64,000 bases of DNA from positions 3,970,172 through 4,034,171 of the forward strand of contig SDUX01000004.1 of assembly GCA_008729055.1 (NCBI GenBank), written 5' to 3'. A model generated the notes under the pieces. The model saw only the letters and a list, made by a program, of their open reading frames with translations, had not been told where the DNA came from and searched no databases. This DNA is from Pyropia haitanensis. Lineage: Eukaryota; Rhodophyta; Bangiophyceae; Bangiales; Bangiaceae. A program made the position numbers and the translations under genes. Position 1 is the first letter of the stretch. Each line of letters starts with the position of its first letter. This document shows, piece by piece, positions 43,240-54,862 of the stretch.

Positions 43240-43616
43240 GGGTGGGTGGTGTGGCGGCCGCCGCTCACACCGGGACACCTGGCGGCCTGCACGAGTTGGC
43301 ACGTTCTGTTCTGTGGCCGTCTCTGTGTGGCTTTTTGGTTGGCGGACGGTGCGTCGGCGCGGGGATGGGCTCGCGTGCCGCCAGTGCGTGGCGTGAGACA
43401 CCCTGGCCATGGGCGGCCGGGCTGACGTGACCCACACTGTTCCGTTTGTGCGTGCGTTCTCGTGGTGTAGCTGACCTGTGTAGGCCTTACGCGTGTGCCG
43501 GGGTCCTTTGCATGCGCGTCATCGACGAGTATTTATGCCATCTGTCTCTCCCCAAATTTAGATTGCAAGCTGCCCGAAGAAACAGAACGGTGCCCCCCCC
43601 CTGTGACCTTGGTTTC
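43240..43616. other. Convergent 3' intergenic region
   Basis: Between the kinase stop and the minus-strand FkbM gene. Includes GT-rich sequence and a less GC-rich block at 43500-43600. No gene seen. Confidence 0.55.
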
Positions 43617-44554
43617 CTACGGCCTGCCGACGCGCTCAAAGATGGCGTCCGACTCTTGCGCCTCGGACGACGTGTTCACCAGCCGGTAGCCCATCCGGCG
43701 CATGTGCGGGATCCAGTCCTGCTCCAAGTCGTTGGAGACGCCCTCGGGCAGCGCGTACGTCCCCTGCCCGCGGTACACCTCGGCCATCACGCGCGCGACG
43801 CGGCGGAGCGCCGGCCGCGACGCGCTGCGGATGACGGTAAAGTCAAAGCCCTGCGTGTCGGTCTTGAGCAGCGGGATGTCCACGTGCGGTGGCACGGCGG
43901 CGAGCAGCCGCTCGAGCGACAGCACGGGCACAAACTCGACGCCGCGGCCGATGCGGTCCTCGCCCGCGTCGGCGGCGGCCCACTTGGCCGCGTCCCGCAC
44001 CGCCGCGAGGCTCGCCGACTGGCCCGCCTTGTTGTACACGCGGAGGCTCGCGACGCCCGCCTGCGCGTCCCCGGCGAGCGCGGCGGGGATGACAAAGAAG
44101 CGGTCGGGGTACCGGCGGGCGACGCGCTCGCGCAGGTGCGACGCGATCTCCAGCTGCGCCTCGACGGCGAGGACCGCCGTCGCGGCGTCCGCGTCGGACG
44201 GCAGCAGGGGGGTGGTGTTGGGGCCCACATTGATGTGCAGCCGCCGGATGGTGGGGGGGAGGTCGAGCGTCCCGCCGCCGCCGCTGCCGCCGCCGCCGCC
44301 GTCCGCCACCGCCGCCGCCGCCGCCGCGTCACCGCCTGCATCAGGGGCGCCCACGGCCGCGGCGGCAGCCACCGCGAGCTCCCTCCCCCCCCCACGTCAC
44401 TCCCCAAAAGCGGCGCCGCCACCGGCGCCCCCCCCCAGCTGCCAGCCGACCGGCGCCCAACATCAGCGGGCAGCAGCCGGCCAACCGCGGCGCCCAACAG
44501 CAGCAGCCCACCCCCCGCCACGACCAGCACCGCCGGACTCCGCCCGCCGCGCAT
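43617..44554 (-). CDS. Membrane-anchored FkbM-type methyltransferase
   Basis: A type II membrane protein of about 310 residues. The N-terminus (MRGGRSPAVLVVAGGGLLLL) has one anchor helix, then a short stem. The catalytic part looks like an FkbM-family SAM-dependent methyltransferase: INVGPNTTPLLPSDAD with the following acidic EAQLEIA at the cofactor site, PLLKTDTQGFDFTVIRSA, and a C-terminal YRLVNTSSEAQESDAIF. These enzymes often O-methylate sugars; in the Golgi lumen it could modify cell-wall or sulphated polysaccharides, which is inference. The frame changes in the C run at 44385-44393, between stem and catalytic part. Convergent with the kinase at 40787. Confidence 0.75.
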
Positions 44555-45106
44555 GGTGCCGCCGCCGCCACCACCAGCCGCCGCTGCCGCCACCACCAGC
44601 CGCCGCCGCCGGTCGCGGTGACGTTGGCGGCCTAGACCCGTGGCGGCGTCGCAGCGGCCGTCCCCCCGGCGGGACCGCGTCGCGGGTCACAGCTCGGCCC
44701 GTAGCGGTGGCGGACGCGAGACGCGGCGCGCACGCATGAGCGGGGGGGGGGGGGGGGAAACTGCCGCCGCGCGGCCGCGGCCCGCGCTCGGGGACCCGGT
44801 CGTCCTATACCCGCGTGGCGGGCCGACCGCGCTCTGCCGAGCGGGGGATGGGTCGAGGGGGGTGCGCCACGACCGCCTCGCCCCGGCCGTGCGCGCTCGG
44901 CCGCCGCCGCCGTGTGGCGGCGACGCGGTGGCCACCCCCGCCGCCGCGGCCGCCGCGGCCGCCGCGGCCGCCGCGGCCGCCGCGGCGGGGTGCGCCCGGC
45001 CAGTGGCGACGGCCGCAGCCGCGCGCGTTGCGGGGCGGACAAGTGCAGCGGCGGGCGCCCCCTTGGGCTCTCGCCGTTGCCGTCGGTCGGCCAGGGCGCG
45101 CACGCG

Positions 45107-45206
45107 CTGGCCGTGCCGTACCGTCGCGCAGGGCGCGGTCGCTCTGGCCGTGCCGTCCATCGCGCAGGGCGCGGTCGCTCTGGCCGTGCCGTCCGGTCGC
45201 CCACGG
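45107..45206. repeat. Minisatellite, unit 36-37 bp, about 2.7 copies
   Basis: CCGTGCCGT starts units at 45111, 45148 and 45184; the shared part includes CGCGCAGGGCGCGGTCGCT. Three adjacent near-identical units, the last one incomplete. Confidence 0.8.
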
Positions 45207-46090
45207 CGCTCGCGGCAGCGGCGGGGGAAAGCAGCGCGGCGGGGGGGGGCGGGACCGCCGCGCACGGCCGCGCGCGGAATATTTCCCGTCGGCGGCGGCG
45301 GCGGCTGCCGCCATTGTCAGGCGCGCCCCGCCGGCGCGTCGCGCCGCGTCGGCCGCGGCCCTCCCGTCCCAGACGCCCGCCGACGGGTGCGCCGTACCCC
45401 CCTCCCCCCCCCCCCCCCCCTCCTCCCCTTTGCCCTCTCCGTATATGCCGCCACGGCGCCCACTGCGGCGGCGGCGGCGGCACCCGTCACGCCGCCGCTG
45501 CCGCCACCCGCCCCCGCCGTCACGCCGGCGGCGCGCGCCGGTTGACTGTTTTGCGCGCCGCGGCGGCGGTGGCGCCGCCGGCCGCCGCCGCCGCCGCCGC
45601 CGGCCGCCGCGGCCGCGACCGCGACCGCCACTGGCAGCCGCCGCCGCGGCAACGCCGCGGCGGGGAGGTCTCTCCTCACGCCACCACCCCCCCCCTCCCC
45701 TCCCCTCCCCCCCCCCCCCCGCGCTTCCTCCCTCGCCGCTGACGGCGCGTGTCGCGACGCTGGCGGTCCCCCCCCCCCCCCCCCCCTCCGTCGGATTTAT
45801 TTTTTTTTTTCGTGTGGACCACCCCCGGCCGCGGCGACCGCGGAGCAACGGCGGCAGCCGCCGTGGGGTGTCGTTGCCCGCTGCGCGGGGATGGGCCGTG
45901 GGGGGGGGGAGCGGAACGGCACCCAACGCTGAGGGGGGGGGGGGTCCACCCCGCGGCGTCCGCCGTACTCCCCCCCCTGCCATCATCCCTGCCGCGGGTC
46001 GCCTTGCAGATGCAACCGCCACCGCGTCGGCGGCGCGTGCGGAACGGGCGCGTCACTGACGCTCCTCGGTGGGTGGTGGTGGCGGCGGAG

Positions 46091-46196
46091 GTGGGGGTGG
46101 CGGTGGCGGTGGCGGTGGCGGTGGCGGTGGCGGTGGCGGTGGCGGTGGCGGTGGGGGTGGCGGTGGCGGTGGGGGTGGCGGTGGCGGTGGCGGTGG
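46091..46196. repeat. (GGTGGC)n hexanucleotide microsatellite
   Basis: About 17 units of GGTGGC with a few GGTGGG interruptions, in the upstream region of the FGDRARQR gene. Confidence 0.85.
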
Positions 46197-46504
46197 GGGG
46201 GGGGGGAGGGGAGGGTAGCGCGGGTGCACGTGCGCCGCTGGTTACGGACGCGCGTCGCCAGTGACGGGTTGTGTCGACGGCGGCCGCGGCGTGGTCGGGA
46301 GGGGTGGGCTACCCCTTTCTCCCCACCCTCCCGCCGCCTCCCCCCCCTCCGCGCCCCTCTCCACCCCTCTTGGCCCTGGCTCCCCCTCCCACCCACCCCG
46401 CGCCGCCTTGTCACGACTCGCCCGGGGTGCGCCGTGGGTCCGCCGCCGCCTCCACCGGCTCGCTTCCCCGCCGCACCCCCCCCCCCCTTTCGGGGCCTCT
46501 CCCC

Positions 46505-46622
46505 ATGGCGCCCGTGGAGCCCGCCCCCCCCAACCGCCGCCGCCGCTCCATCCGCACCCTCCTGGGTGGTGGCAGCGGCGGCGGTGGGGGAGGCGGCGAT
46601 GACGGCGGCGGCGGCGGCGGCA

Positions 46623-46654
<32 letters not shown>

Positions 46655-46809
46655 ACGGGCACCCCGCGGGGCGCGTCGTCGCACCGGTGGGGCGCGTCGG
46701 TGGCCGCGTCCGAGACGAGCGGCGGTGGCGTGTCGGCGGCGGATAGCTCGGGGCAGCTCCCGTCGTGGTCCCCGTCGGTGAGCGGTCAGACGAGCAGAGG
46801 CGGTGGGGG

Positions 46810-46841
<32 letters not shown>

Positions 46842-47261
46842 CGTCGGCCGCGGTGGTGTCGGGGGCGCCACCGACCACGTCCGCGCTGGGTCGGTTGCAC
46901 GTCGGGCGCGCCCGAAAGCCACCGTCCGCGGCGAGTACCGCCGCCGATGGGGGTGGGGGGGGAGGGGGGAGCACGTCGTTTGGCGACCGCGCCCGCCAGC
47001 GCGCCGCGGTGGCGGGGTCTGCCACCGTGTCTGGCACCGCCTCCACGCCGCCGCGGAGCGCGCCTGCCGAGCCGGGCTCGGGCGGCGCCACCGCGGCAGC
47101 CGATGCCAAGGGCGGCGGCACGTTTGGGGACCGCGCCCGCCTGCGCGCCGCCGCCGCCGCCGCCGATGGGGGCGGCGGGCCGCCGCCCGCGGCGGCGGCG
47201 CACGCGCCGCGGGTGGCCAAGAAGGGTGGCGGCGGTGGCAGCGGCGGCGGTGGCAGCGGCA

Positions 47262-47292
<31 letters not shown>

Positions 47293-47944
47293 GTTTGGTG
47301 CGCGCGCTCGGCAGCGCACGGCGGGGGCGCCCGCGGACGGGGCGTCCCCGCCGACGGCGCCGTCGCTCGCGTCGCGGCTGGTGGGGGGCCTCGCCGCGCC
47401 TGCCGGGGGCACGTTTGGGGACCGCGCCCGCCAGCGGGCGTGGGGGGGGGAGGGGGGTCCGCCGCCCGAAGGACCAGCGGCGGGGTCATCCCCACGAGGG
47501 GGGGGGGGCGGAAAGGGCGGCGGCGTCACGTTTGGGGACCGTGCCCGCCAGCGGGCAGGGGGGGGAGAGGGAGGAACGCCGCCGGACGGGCAGGTGGCGG
47601 CGTCATCCCCGCGGGGGGGGGCGGGGGGCAAGAGCGGCGGCGCCACGTTTGGGGACCGTGCCCGCCAGCGGGCGGGTGGTGGTACCGGCGGTGGCGGTGA
47701 CGCCGGCGACGGGCCGTCGGGGGGGCGGGGGGGCGGCCGCGACGGCAGCGCCGGCGGGGCGAGTGCGGCCATGTCCGCCGCGGGTGGCAGCGGCGGCGGG
47801 GGTGGCGATCGCGGCAGCGCCGGCGGCGGTGGCAGTGGTGTCGGCGGCAGTGGCGCGGGCGGGAGTGTGGGCGGCGGCACCGGCGGCGGGGCCGCGCGGG
47901 AGCGCCTGTCGGGCGCGTTGGTGACAGGGAGCGGCGGTGGCAGC

Positions 47945-47997
<53 letters not shown>

Positions 47998-49555
47998 CGG
48001 CGCGCCGTGGGCGGCGCCCAAACGCCGCAGCATGCGGGTGTTGCTGCCGACGCCGCCACGGGTGCCGCTGCCGGGGCTGCCGCGGAACAAGTCCTCTTTT
48101 GGGGCGGCCGCCGCGGCACGGCAGGCGGCGGCTGCCGCCGCTGCTGCAGCAACGCAGCGCGCTGCGGGCGCGGTGTGGGACGAGGACGACGCGGGGGCAC
48201 CCCCGTCGGCTAGCGCGAGTGACCAGCAGGGGGACGGCGGGGACGGCGGGGACGGCGGGGACAAGGAAAACCGGGCGGCCCGCGCGGGTGGCGGGACGTT
48301 GTCTGCTGGCGGCGGCGGAAAGAGCAAAGGCGCAGACGCCGCTGGCTCGGTGTGGTCCGACGCCCCGCGTGCGGCGACTGGGTCAGGAACGACCGAGCGG
48401 TCCCGTGCGTCGGGAGTAGGCGACAGTGTCAACGCGGGCGCTAGCGACACTCCCACTGCGGCCGACGGCGACGCGGCCGCCCCCGCTGATGCTACTGCCG
48501 ATGCCGCAGCGGTGGGCGGGCGAGCCATGGACCGGCGGCCCGACTTGCGGCCAGGCCTCTGCCGCCCCCCCCCTGTGGCTACCCTCCTCTGCACCCTCGA
48601 CTCGGCGGTGCTGCACGCGCCGTCGCCCGCCGCGGGCGGCGGGCCCGGCGGCGGCTCGCCGGCCGGCGCGCCCGCCGCGCTGGTACGCCAGGCGGCGCTC
48701 GTCGCGACGCCCACCCCGGCCACCCGCCGCGCCGCGGCGCTCGCAGCCGCGAAAGGCGGCGGCGCCCGTCCGCCTGCCCGTGGCGGCGGTGGCGGCGGCG
48801 GCGGCGGCGGGGGGGGTGCTGGCGGTGGGGCCGGCGGGCGCCCGCCCTGGGCGGGCGGCGCGCGTGCGGCGGCGAGCCGCCTGGGCGGGCGTACCCCCTG
48901 GGGTGGCGCCACCGCGGCTGGTGCGGGTCATGCCGGAGACGTGACGCCCATGGCGCCCGTCGCGGACCTGGCGCGCCTGAACAGCCTCTCCCACTGTGCG
49001 GGGCGGGCGGCACGGCCGGCCGGCGGCGGTGGGGGTGGCGGCGGTGGGAGTGGCGGCAGTGGGAGTGGCGGCGGCCGGCCGCCGATGCTCGTCCGCCGTG
49101 GGGCGGCGGTGCGCTCTGGGGGGGCGGCTGGCCGCACCTACCTCCTCGCCGACCGTCGGCCGGTCCACTCTGACGACCGTGCGGGCGCGGCGGGCGCGAC
49201 GGTAGGAGGTGGTGGCGGCGGCGGCAGCGGCGGCAGCGGCGGCGGCGGCGGCGACGGCTCTGGCGGCGGTGCGGGGCTGGCGGTGGCGCCGTCTGGGGAG
49301 ATCCCGCCGAGCCTCATTGCGCTGCTGTCGACGGCGCCCCCGCCGCCATCGCCGACCGTGTCGGACGCGGCGTGGACCGCAGCGTCTGGCCGCGTGCGCG
49401 CCGAGCTGGCCACCATCGTCGCCGCGCAGCGGACGCTGAGCGTACGGGTGGCCAAGCTCGCCGCCGCGGTCCGGGGGGTGGCCGCGACGCGGACGCAGCT
49501 GGAGCAGCTGCTGGCCAACCTCGAGGGCAGGGCGCCGGGGGGGGTGGTGGGGTGA
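46505..49555 (+). CDS. FGDRARQR-repeat protein, unknown function
   Basis: An unbroken frame of 1,016 residues that I do not recognise. Six copies of the motif FG[DA]RAR[QL]R begin at about residues 159, 207, 264, 304, 343 and 382; the last three are spaced 39-40 residues apart and are also tandem repeats at DNA level (period about 117 bp). Two copies of another motif, [KR]RRS[IM]R[TV]LL, occur at about residues 11-20 and 506. The linkers are polyglycine and proline. The C-terminal 60 residues (from VSDAAWTAASGRV to QLEQLLANLEG) should form a coiled coil. Likely a mostly disordered, multivalent binding protein with a dimerising C-terminus. The start has a CCCC-ATGG context and begins the first basic motif. 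Confidence 0.7.
47411..47760 (+). repeat. Tandem coding repeats, period about 117 bp
   Basis: Three units starting at 47411, 47528 and 47645, each with ACGTTTGGGGACCG and CCCGCCAGCGGGC. They encode the last three FGDRARQR copies and indicate recent duplication within the gene. Confidence 0.8.
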
Positions 49556-50924
49556 GCGCGCCTGTCATCCTGGGTGGCAGGTGGGAGAGGGGCGGGTGCC
49601 TGCTTTGACTTGCATTGGGCTCCCTTCTTGTTTTTTTCTCCCGGTGGGGGGGTGGCGTATGGCGGCGGACGGGGGGGGGGGCGACGTGCCAAGTGGGGAG
49701 GCGCAGACATGCGTGCGGCTCCCCGTGCTCTTCACACATCACCCCGACCCGCCCAGCGGCCGTAGTGCCAGCCAACCGCCGCCGCCGCCACCAGACCGTC
49801 TCCCCGCTGCGGTGCACGCTGCCGCCACGGCCGGCGGCGGAAAGGGGTGCCGGCGGCCGCCCGGTGACGCGGTGTCCCCGCCTGGCCGGGCTCCGCTACC
49901 TCTTTGTATGGGACCCGGGTGGGCCTCTTGGCTGGCCTCGCGTCGTCGGGGGAAGGCACGCGTCTGCCGAGCCGCACCATGCGTCTGCCGAGCCGCACCG
50001 CGTGGGGACAGGCGGCGAGGGAGAGGGGAGCAGGGGGGGTGGGTAGGGATGACAGGTGGCGAGCGGCGACCGTGGCTGACGCGGCCACCGCGTCGTGGCT
50101 GCCCACACCAACGTGGCGGTGGGGTGGTGGCGAAGAGCGCGGCAAGGATGAGGCGGCAGCGGCGGTAAGGCGGCAGAGTGGGGGCGACGTCAAGGCCTCT
50201 TGGCAGGACCGCCGCCGTCCGTGGCGTGACGCGTCCAGGGGGCGGCCGCGACGCGCGGCGGCCGCGGCGGCCGCGGCGACCAAGCGAGCCCACCCACAGG
50301 GGGCCGGCGCGCCGCGGCGGCGCGCCACAGCCGGCGCGTGTGCCGGCGGTCGCGGCAGCGGCCGCAACGTGCGGCGGCCGCCAGCCCACCACGTGGCGGT
50401 CGTGCCGGCGAGGCGCAGCCGGCCACCCTACCCCCCCCCCCCCCCCCCGCGCCCCCCACCCCCTTCGCCACGCCCGCGTCCACACGCCTCCCACCCTCTC
50501 AGCCGCGATGGCGGGCGGCACGGCCGCCGGCCGTCGATAAAGAAGGGAGACAAGGAGTCACAGCGAACGCGAGAGAGTTGAGGGGGGGGCGTGGACAGGC
50601 GGCAGCCGCGTGCAGGGAGGGGACGCCCACGCTGGAGGGCCCGTGCCGCCGCACGCACCCCCGCCGCAACGACTCGGCCGCGGCACCACCGCCGGCGCGG
50701 GCGGCGCGGGGGACGTGCCCCGCCGCGCGTGGGCGGGCGTGCCCCGCCGCGCGAGGGCAGCGCGTGCCGCAACGTCCCGCCGCTCCCCATGGCCACACCC
50801 CGCGCGCGGCGGCCGCCGTCGCCATCCAACCCACCCCACACCCCCCGCCGGCCAAAAAAAAAAAAAAAAAAAAAGAAAGACACCCCGCGACGCACCCGCG
50901 CGCCTCGCGGCGGGGCGGTCCGCC
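49556..50924. other. Convergent 3' intergenic region
   Basis: Between the FGDRARQR gene and the glycosyltransferase. A T7 tract lies at 49631-49637 and an A21 tract at 50854-50874. Otherwise GC-rich without recognisable genes. Confidence 0.5.
50854..50874 (-). terminator. T21 tract after glycosyltransferase stop
   Basis: Twenty-one A on the plus strand, T in the sense of the glycosyltransferase gene, 51 bases after its stop. The longest such tract in the window. Confidence 0.35.
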
Positions 50925-52903
50925 TCACCCGACGGGCGTGTCAAACTTGCGCGGGTCGTAGCACGCGCCCACCGCGTCGGTGAGGAGCGCCCGTGCCAGC
51001 GCCGCCGCGTCGACGAGCAGCCCCTGCGTCCGTACGCACGCGCGCTCCGCCGGCAGCGTCCGCCGCCGCGTCGCGGCGTTGGCAATGTCCCCCTCCACCC
51101 GCACCGGTGGTCCCCCCCCCGCGCCCGCGCCCGGCCCGCCACCCCCCCAAGCGGCGGCGGTACCCGTCGACGCGGCCGCGGCGGCGGTCGCGGCGGCCGC
51201 CGCGGCGGCACGCCACTCGGCCGCCGCGGTCGCGGCGGCGGCCGGCTCCATCGTCCGGTCCGCGCCAAAGCAGGCGGCCACGGCGGGCGGGTCGGGCGCG
51301 CACACGACGCGGCGCGGGCGGAGGCCGAGCGCCCGCGCGGCGGCGAACCAGGTGCCCGCGTAGTGGCCAAAGGGGGCGAGCGACACGACGGGCGTGCCCG
51401 GGCGGGCCCAGCCCAGATTGGCCGCCCCCGCCCCGTCGGCGAGCAGCAGCGCGTCAGCCGCCTGGACGCCGTCGACGAGCTCCTCAAACGCCGTCGTGTC
51501 GGGGTGGGCGGTAACCAGGCTGACGCGGGAGAGGCGGTAGGGAGCAAACAGCGGGGATGGGAGCGCCTCGGCGAGCGCGCGGCGGAGGGCGCCGAGGTTG
51601 ACCACCGATGACGCCTCGATGGTGGTGCCGCCGGTAGGGGGGGTGGTGCCGCCGGCCGACGCGCGCCGGTCGAGGAGGAGGATGGTCAGGTGGCACGGCT
51701 GCCCCCGCCGGCTGCGCGCCGCATCCACCGGCGGCCGCCGGTCCAGCCCCACCCCCTCCCACACCACGTTGGGCGCGGCCAGGAGCGCGGGTGGCGGCAC
51801 CGCCGCGGCCGCCGACGTGGTCACCACGGACCGGAACGCGACGGCCGCATCGGCGGCGGCGGCGGCGCCGCCCGCCGCGGCAGCGTCGGCCCAAAAGAGC
51901 ATGTGCGGCCCGGCCGGCCGCCGCGGCAGCAGCCGCACCACCGCGCGCGCCCAGTGGTGCGCGTGCACGCCGCGGAGGCGGGGCGGCAGCACCACCGCCA
52001 CGTTGACGCGGCTCGGGTGGGTGCGGTCTGGGCAGGGGGAGCCCGCGCCGACCGGGTCCGTCGCCACGGCGGCGGCCGCGGCGGTGGGCGCCGCCGCCGT
52101 GGCCCGCCGGGAGAGGACAGACGTCAGCCAACGGCCCGTCGCGGGCGTGGCCGCCTTCCCCCCCGCCCCCCCCGTGCTCCCCCCCGCCGCCGCGGCAGCG
52201 ACGGGCGACGACGGAAAGAGGCAGCGGCGGGTGCGGGTGCCGTTGCCACGCGGCCCCGGCGGCCCGAGGACCGCGTCGAGGCCCACCGCGAGCGGCAGCA
52301 GCGCCGGCAGCAGTGCCGTCGCGGTCGCCGGCAGGCCGCCGGGGGGCCCAAACAGGTCCATCCCGCCGCCGCCGTCGCCGCCGCCGCGGCCGTCGCCCCA
52401 CGCCGCGACCGCCACGCACTGGCCGTGGGCGGCGTCGGAAAACAGGACCGTCCCCCCGGCGGCGCCCCCCCCCCCACGGGCCGCCGTGCCATTGGCGACG
52501 GGCGCCCCCGCGTCGACCGCCCGCAGCCCACACGCGGCAGCGAGCGCGGCCGCGTGCGCAGCTGCCCACGCCGGCAGCACCACCGCGCCGTCAGCGCGCC
52601 GCACGCACGCGCGGTGGAGGCGGCACACGTGCACAACGTCGCCGTCGGCGCCGCGGGCGGGCGTGTGCGTGTGCACCTCAACCGCGCCCGTCGCGGGCGG
52701 CCAGTGGGCCACATCCTCTGGCGGCGGGGGGGCCAGGGGGGGGGGAGCCCGCCGCGCCCAGTCGGCCCACCGGGACCGCGCCGCGGCGGCAACGCCGGGG
52801 GGGGCGCCCCGCATCGCGACGGTCGCCATGCCGCCGCGGCCACCGTCGGCCGCGGCGGCACCGCCGCTGCGGACGGGCGCGGCCGCGGCCGCGGGGGGGT
52901 CGC

Positions 52904-52934
<31 letters not shown>

Positions 52935-54862
52935 TGGCGACGCGGCGGGGGCCGCGCCCTTGGAGGGTGCTTTGGCGGGGGCGGCGCGCTCGCCGCCACC
53001 GCCGCCGCCGTTGCCGTCACCGCCACCGCCACCGCCACCGCCGTCACCACCACCACCGTCGGCATTGACATCAGCGTCGACAGCTTCGCCGCCGCCACCG
53101 TCGCCGGCCGCCTCCCCTCCACCAGCAGGGGCGGCCGGGACCGACGCGCCCCCCCCCCCCCCCCCCCCACCCGAACAGCCGCCACACCCACCCCCCCCTG
53201 CCCCCCCCCGGGTGGACGACGACCGGGACCGGGACAGGCGACGGCGGCATCCCCCCCCCCCCCCCCCCCCCCCTCCTGTGACGGGGTGGGCGTGCCTGTC
53301 CCCCCCCTGCGGGGGCGCCCCCCACCCCCCCCCGCGGTGACCAGCGCGGACCGGAAGCACACCCCCCCCCCAAGCGCGTGCGCGACGGCGGCGGCCACCA
53401 CCACCGGCTCCGCCGCCGACAGCCCCGCGAGGCCGACCCGCGCGGCCGCCGCAAACGCGTCCGCCGACTCCGTCCCCGGCGGGCCGTCGTACACCACCGC
53501 CGGCTGCAGCGCCGTGCCGGCGGGCGGCTCGCCAACGCCGCCGCCGCCGCCACCCCCGCCCGCGCCGCCGCCGCTACCACCACCGTCACCGGCGGCGGCG
53601 GCGGCGGCGGCGGGCCCACCGGCCGACACGACGCGCTCGACCAGCGCGGCGGCCACGTCCGCGGCGGCCGCGTCGGCAACGCCGCCGCCATCAGCACTTC
53701 CCCCCGCACCACTCCCCCCCGCGCCGCCACACACCGCGCCGCCCGGCGCAAAGCACGCATACTCTGCCGCGGCGGGCGCACCGCCACCACCACCGCCCCC
53801 GCCGCCACCGTCTCCGTCGGCGTCGTCCCTCCCCCCTCCCGGCCGCGCCGCCCCCCCCCCCCCCACAAACGACGCGGCGAGGTAAAACGAGAAGAGCGCG
53901 CCCGTGCGGCGGGCGGCCGCCGCCCAGCCGCCAAACGCGGCCGGCGACACGCCGACGCCGACCCAGTCGAGCGGCAGCGGCGCCACCCCCGCGGGCACGT
54001 CGGCAAACGTCACCAGCGGCGGCGCCGCGCCCGCCGGCGCACCCGCCACGCCCACACCGACGGCGGCGGCGGCGGCGCCGCCCGCGGGCGCAATCGCCGG
54101 CAGCCCGCACGCCTCGACGACCGCCGCGTGGGCGGCGAGCCACGCGGGCACCGTCACGCCCCCACCGGCCGTGTGGCACACGCCGTGCACGCGGCACGTC
54201 GTCGAGCCGCCGGGGGTGGACACCACTTCGAGCACCCCGGCCGTGCCGCGCGCGGCGGCGGCGGCGGCCGGCCAGACCCCGCCCACCGCCGCCCCGCCAA
54301 GCCCGTGGCCGAGGCCGCCGCCGCTACCAGGGACGCTGCCGGCGGCACCGCCACGCACCCCACCCAGCAGCCCCTCGCCGTCGCCAGCCGCCCCCACCCC
54401 GCGCCACACGCCCGCCGCCGCGCGCGCAGCCGCCGCGACGGCCGTCCACACGAGCCACCCGCCCGCCACGACGACCGCCGCGACGACCGCCGCGGTCGCC
54501 GCGGCGGCGGCGCCGCCATGATGGCGCCGCCGCGGGAAGGGGGAGCGCTTGCGCCCAGCGGTGGGGAGGGGGGGGGCAGTCCCTCCCCCCACCCACCCCC
54601 TCCCCACCCCCCCACCACCAAGAACGCCTTCGCTGCCGCCGCCACCGCCACCGCCACCGCCACCGCCGCCGCCGCCGCCGCCGCCAAAGCCGCCGCCGTC
54701 CACAGGTACCGCCGGCGGTGGCACCGCCCAGCCGCCTAACGGTGGCGCCGCAGCCGCCGCCGGTCCCGCCGCGGTCGCCGCGGCCACGCGCAGCCGCCGA
54801 GCCAGCCGCGCGGCGGCGCGGCGGGCGGCGGGCGCGCCGCCGCCCGCAGAGCGCTGAAGCAT
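50925..54862 (-). CDS. GT61-family glycosyltransferase, duplicated N-terminal module
   Basis: About 1,300 residues if read as one gene. The N-terminus is Ala/Arg-rich with one membrane helix (TAAVVAAVVVAGGWLVWTAV), giving a type II Golgi topology. The C-terminal part matches family 61 glycosyltransferases: TAFEELVDGVQAADALLLADGAGAANLGWARPGTPVVSL in pieces, the acceptor/donor-site block of this family. Upstream, a module with two cysteines occurs twice: TCRVHGVCHTAGGGVTVPAW near 54150 and VCRLHRACVRRADGAVVLPAW near 52600. The two are joined by a G-rich linker where the frame changes (C runs at 53145-53345). It could instead be two adjacent genes with the first truncated. GT61 enzymes transfer xylose, arabinose or GlcNAc; the sugar is not predictable here. 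Confidence 0.7.

Larger units (their letters stand above)
44555..46504. other. Low-complexity intergenic region
   Basis: About 2 kb of GC-rich sequence upstream of both the FkbM gene and the FGDRARQR gene. It contains the minisatellite at 45107-45206, a T11 tract near 45800 and the GGTGGC repeat at 46091-46196. Long overlapping frames are repeat-driven and have no domain. Confidence 0.5.

Noticed and set aside
44640..46059. Overlapping plus-strand frames of 300-414 codons
   Set aside because: They are driven by CGG/GCC repeats and a minisatellite and have no conserved motif in any frame.
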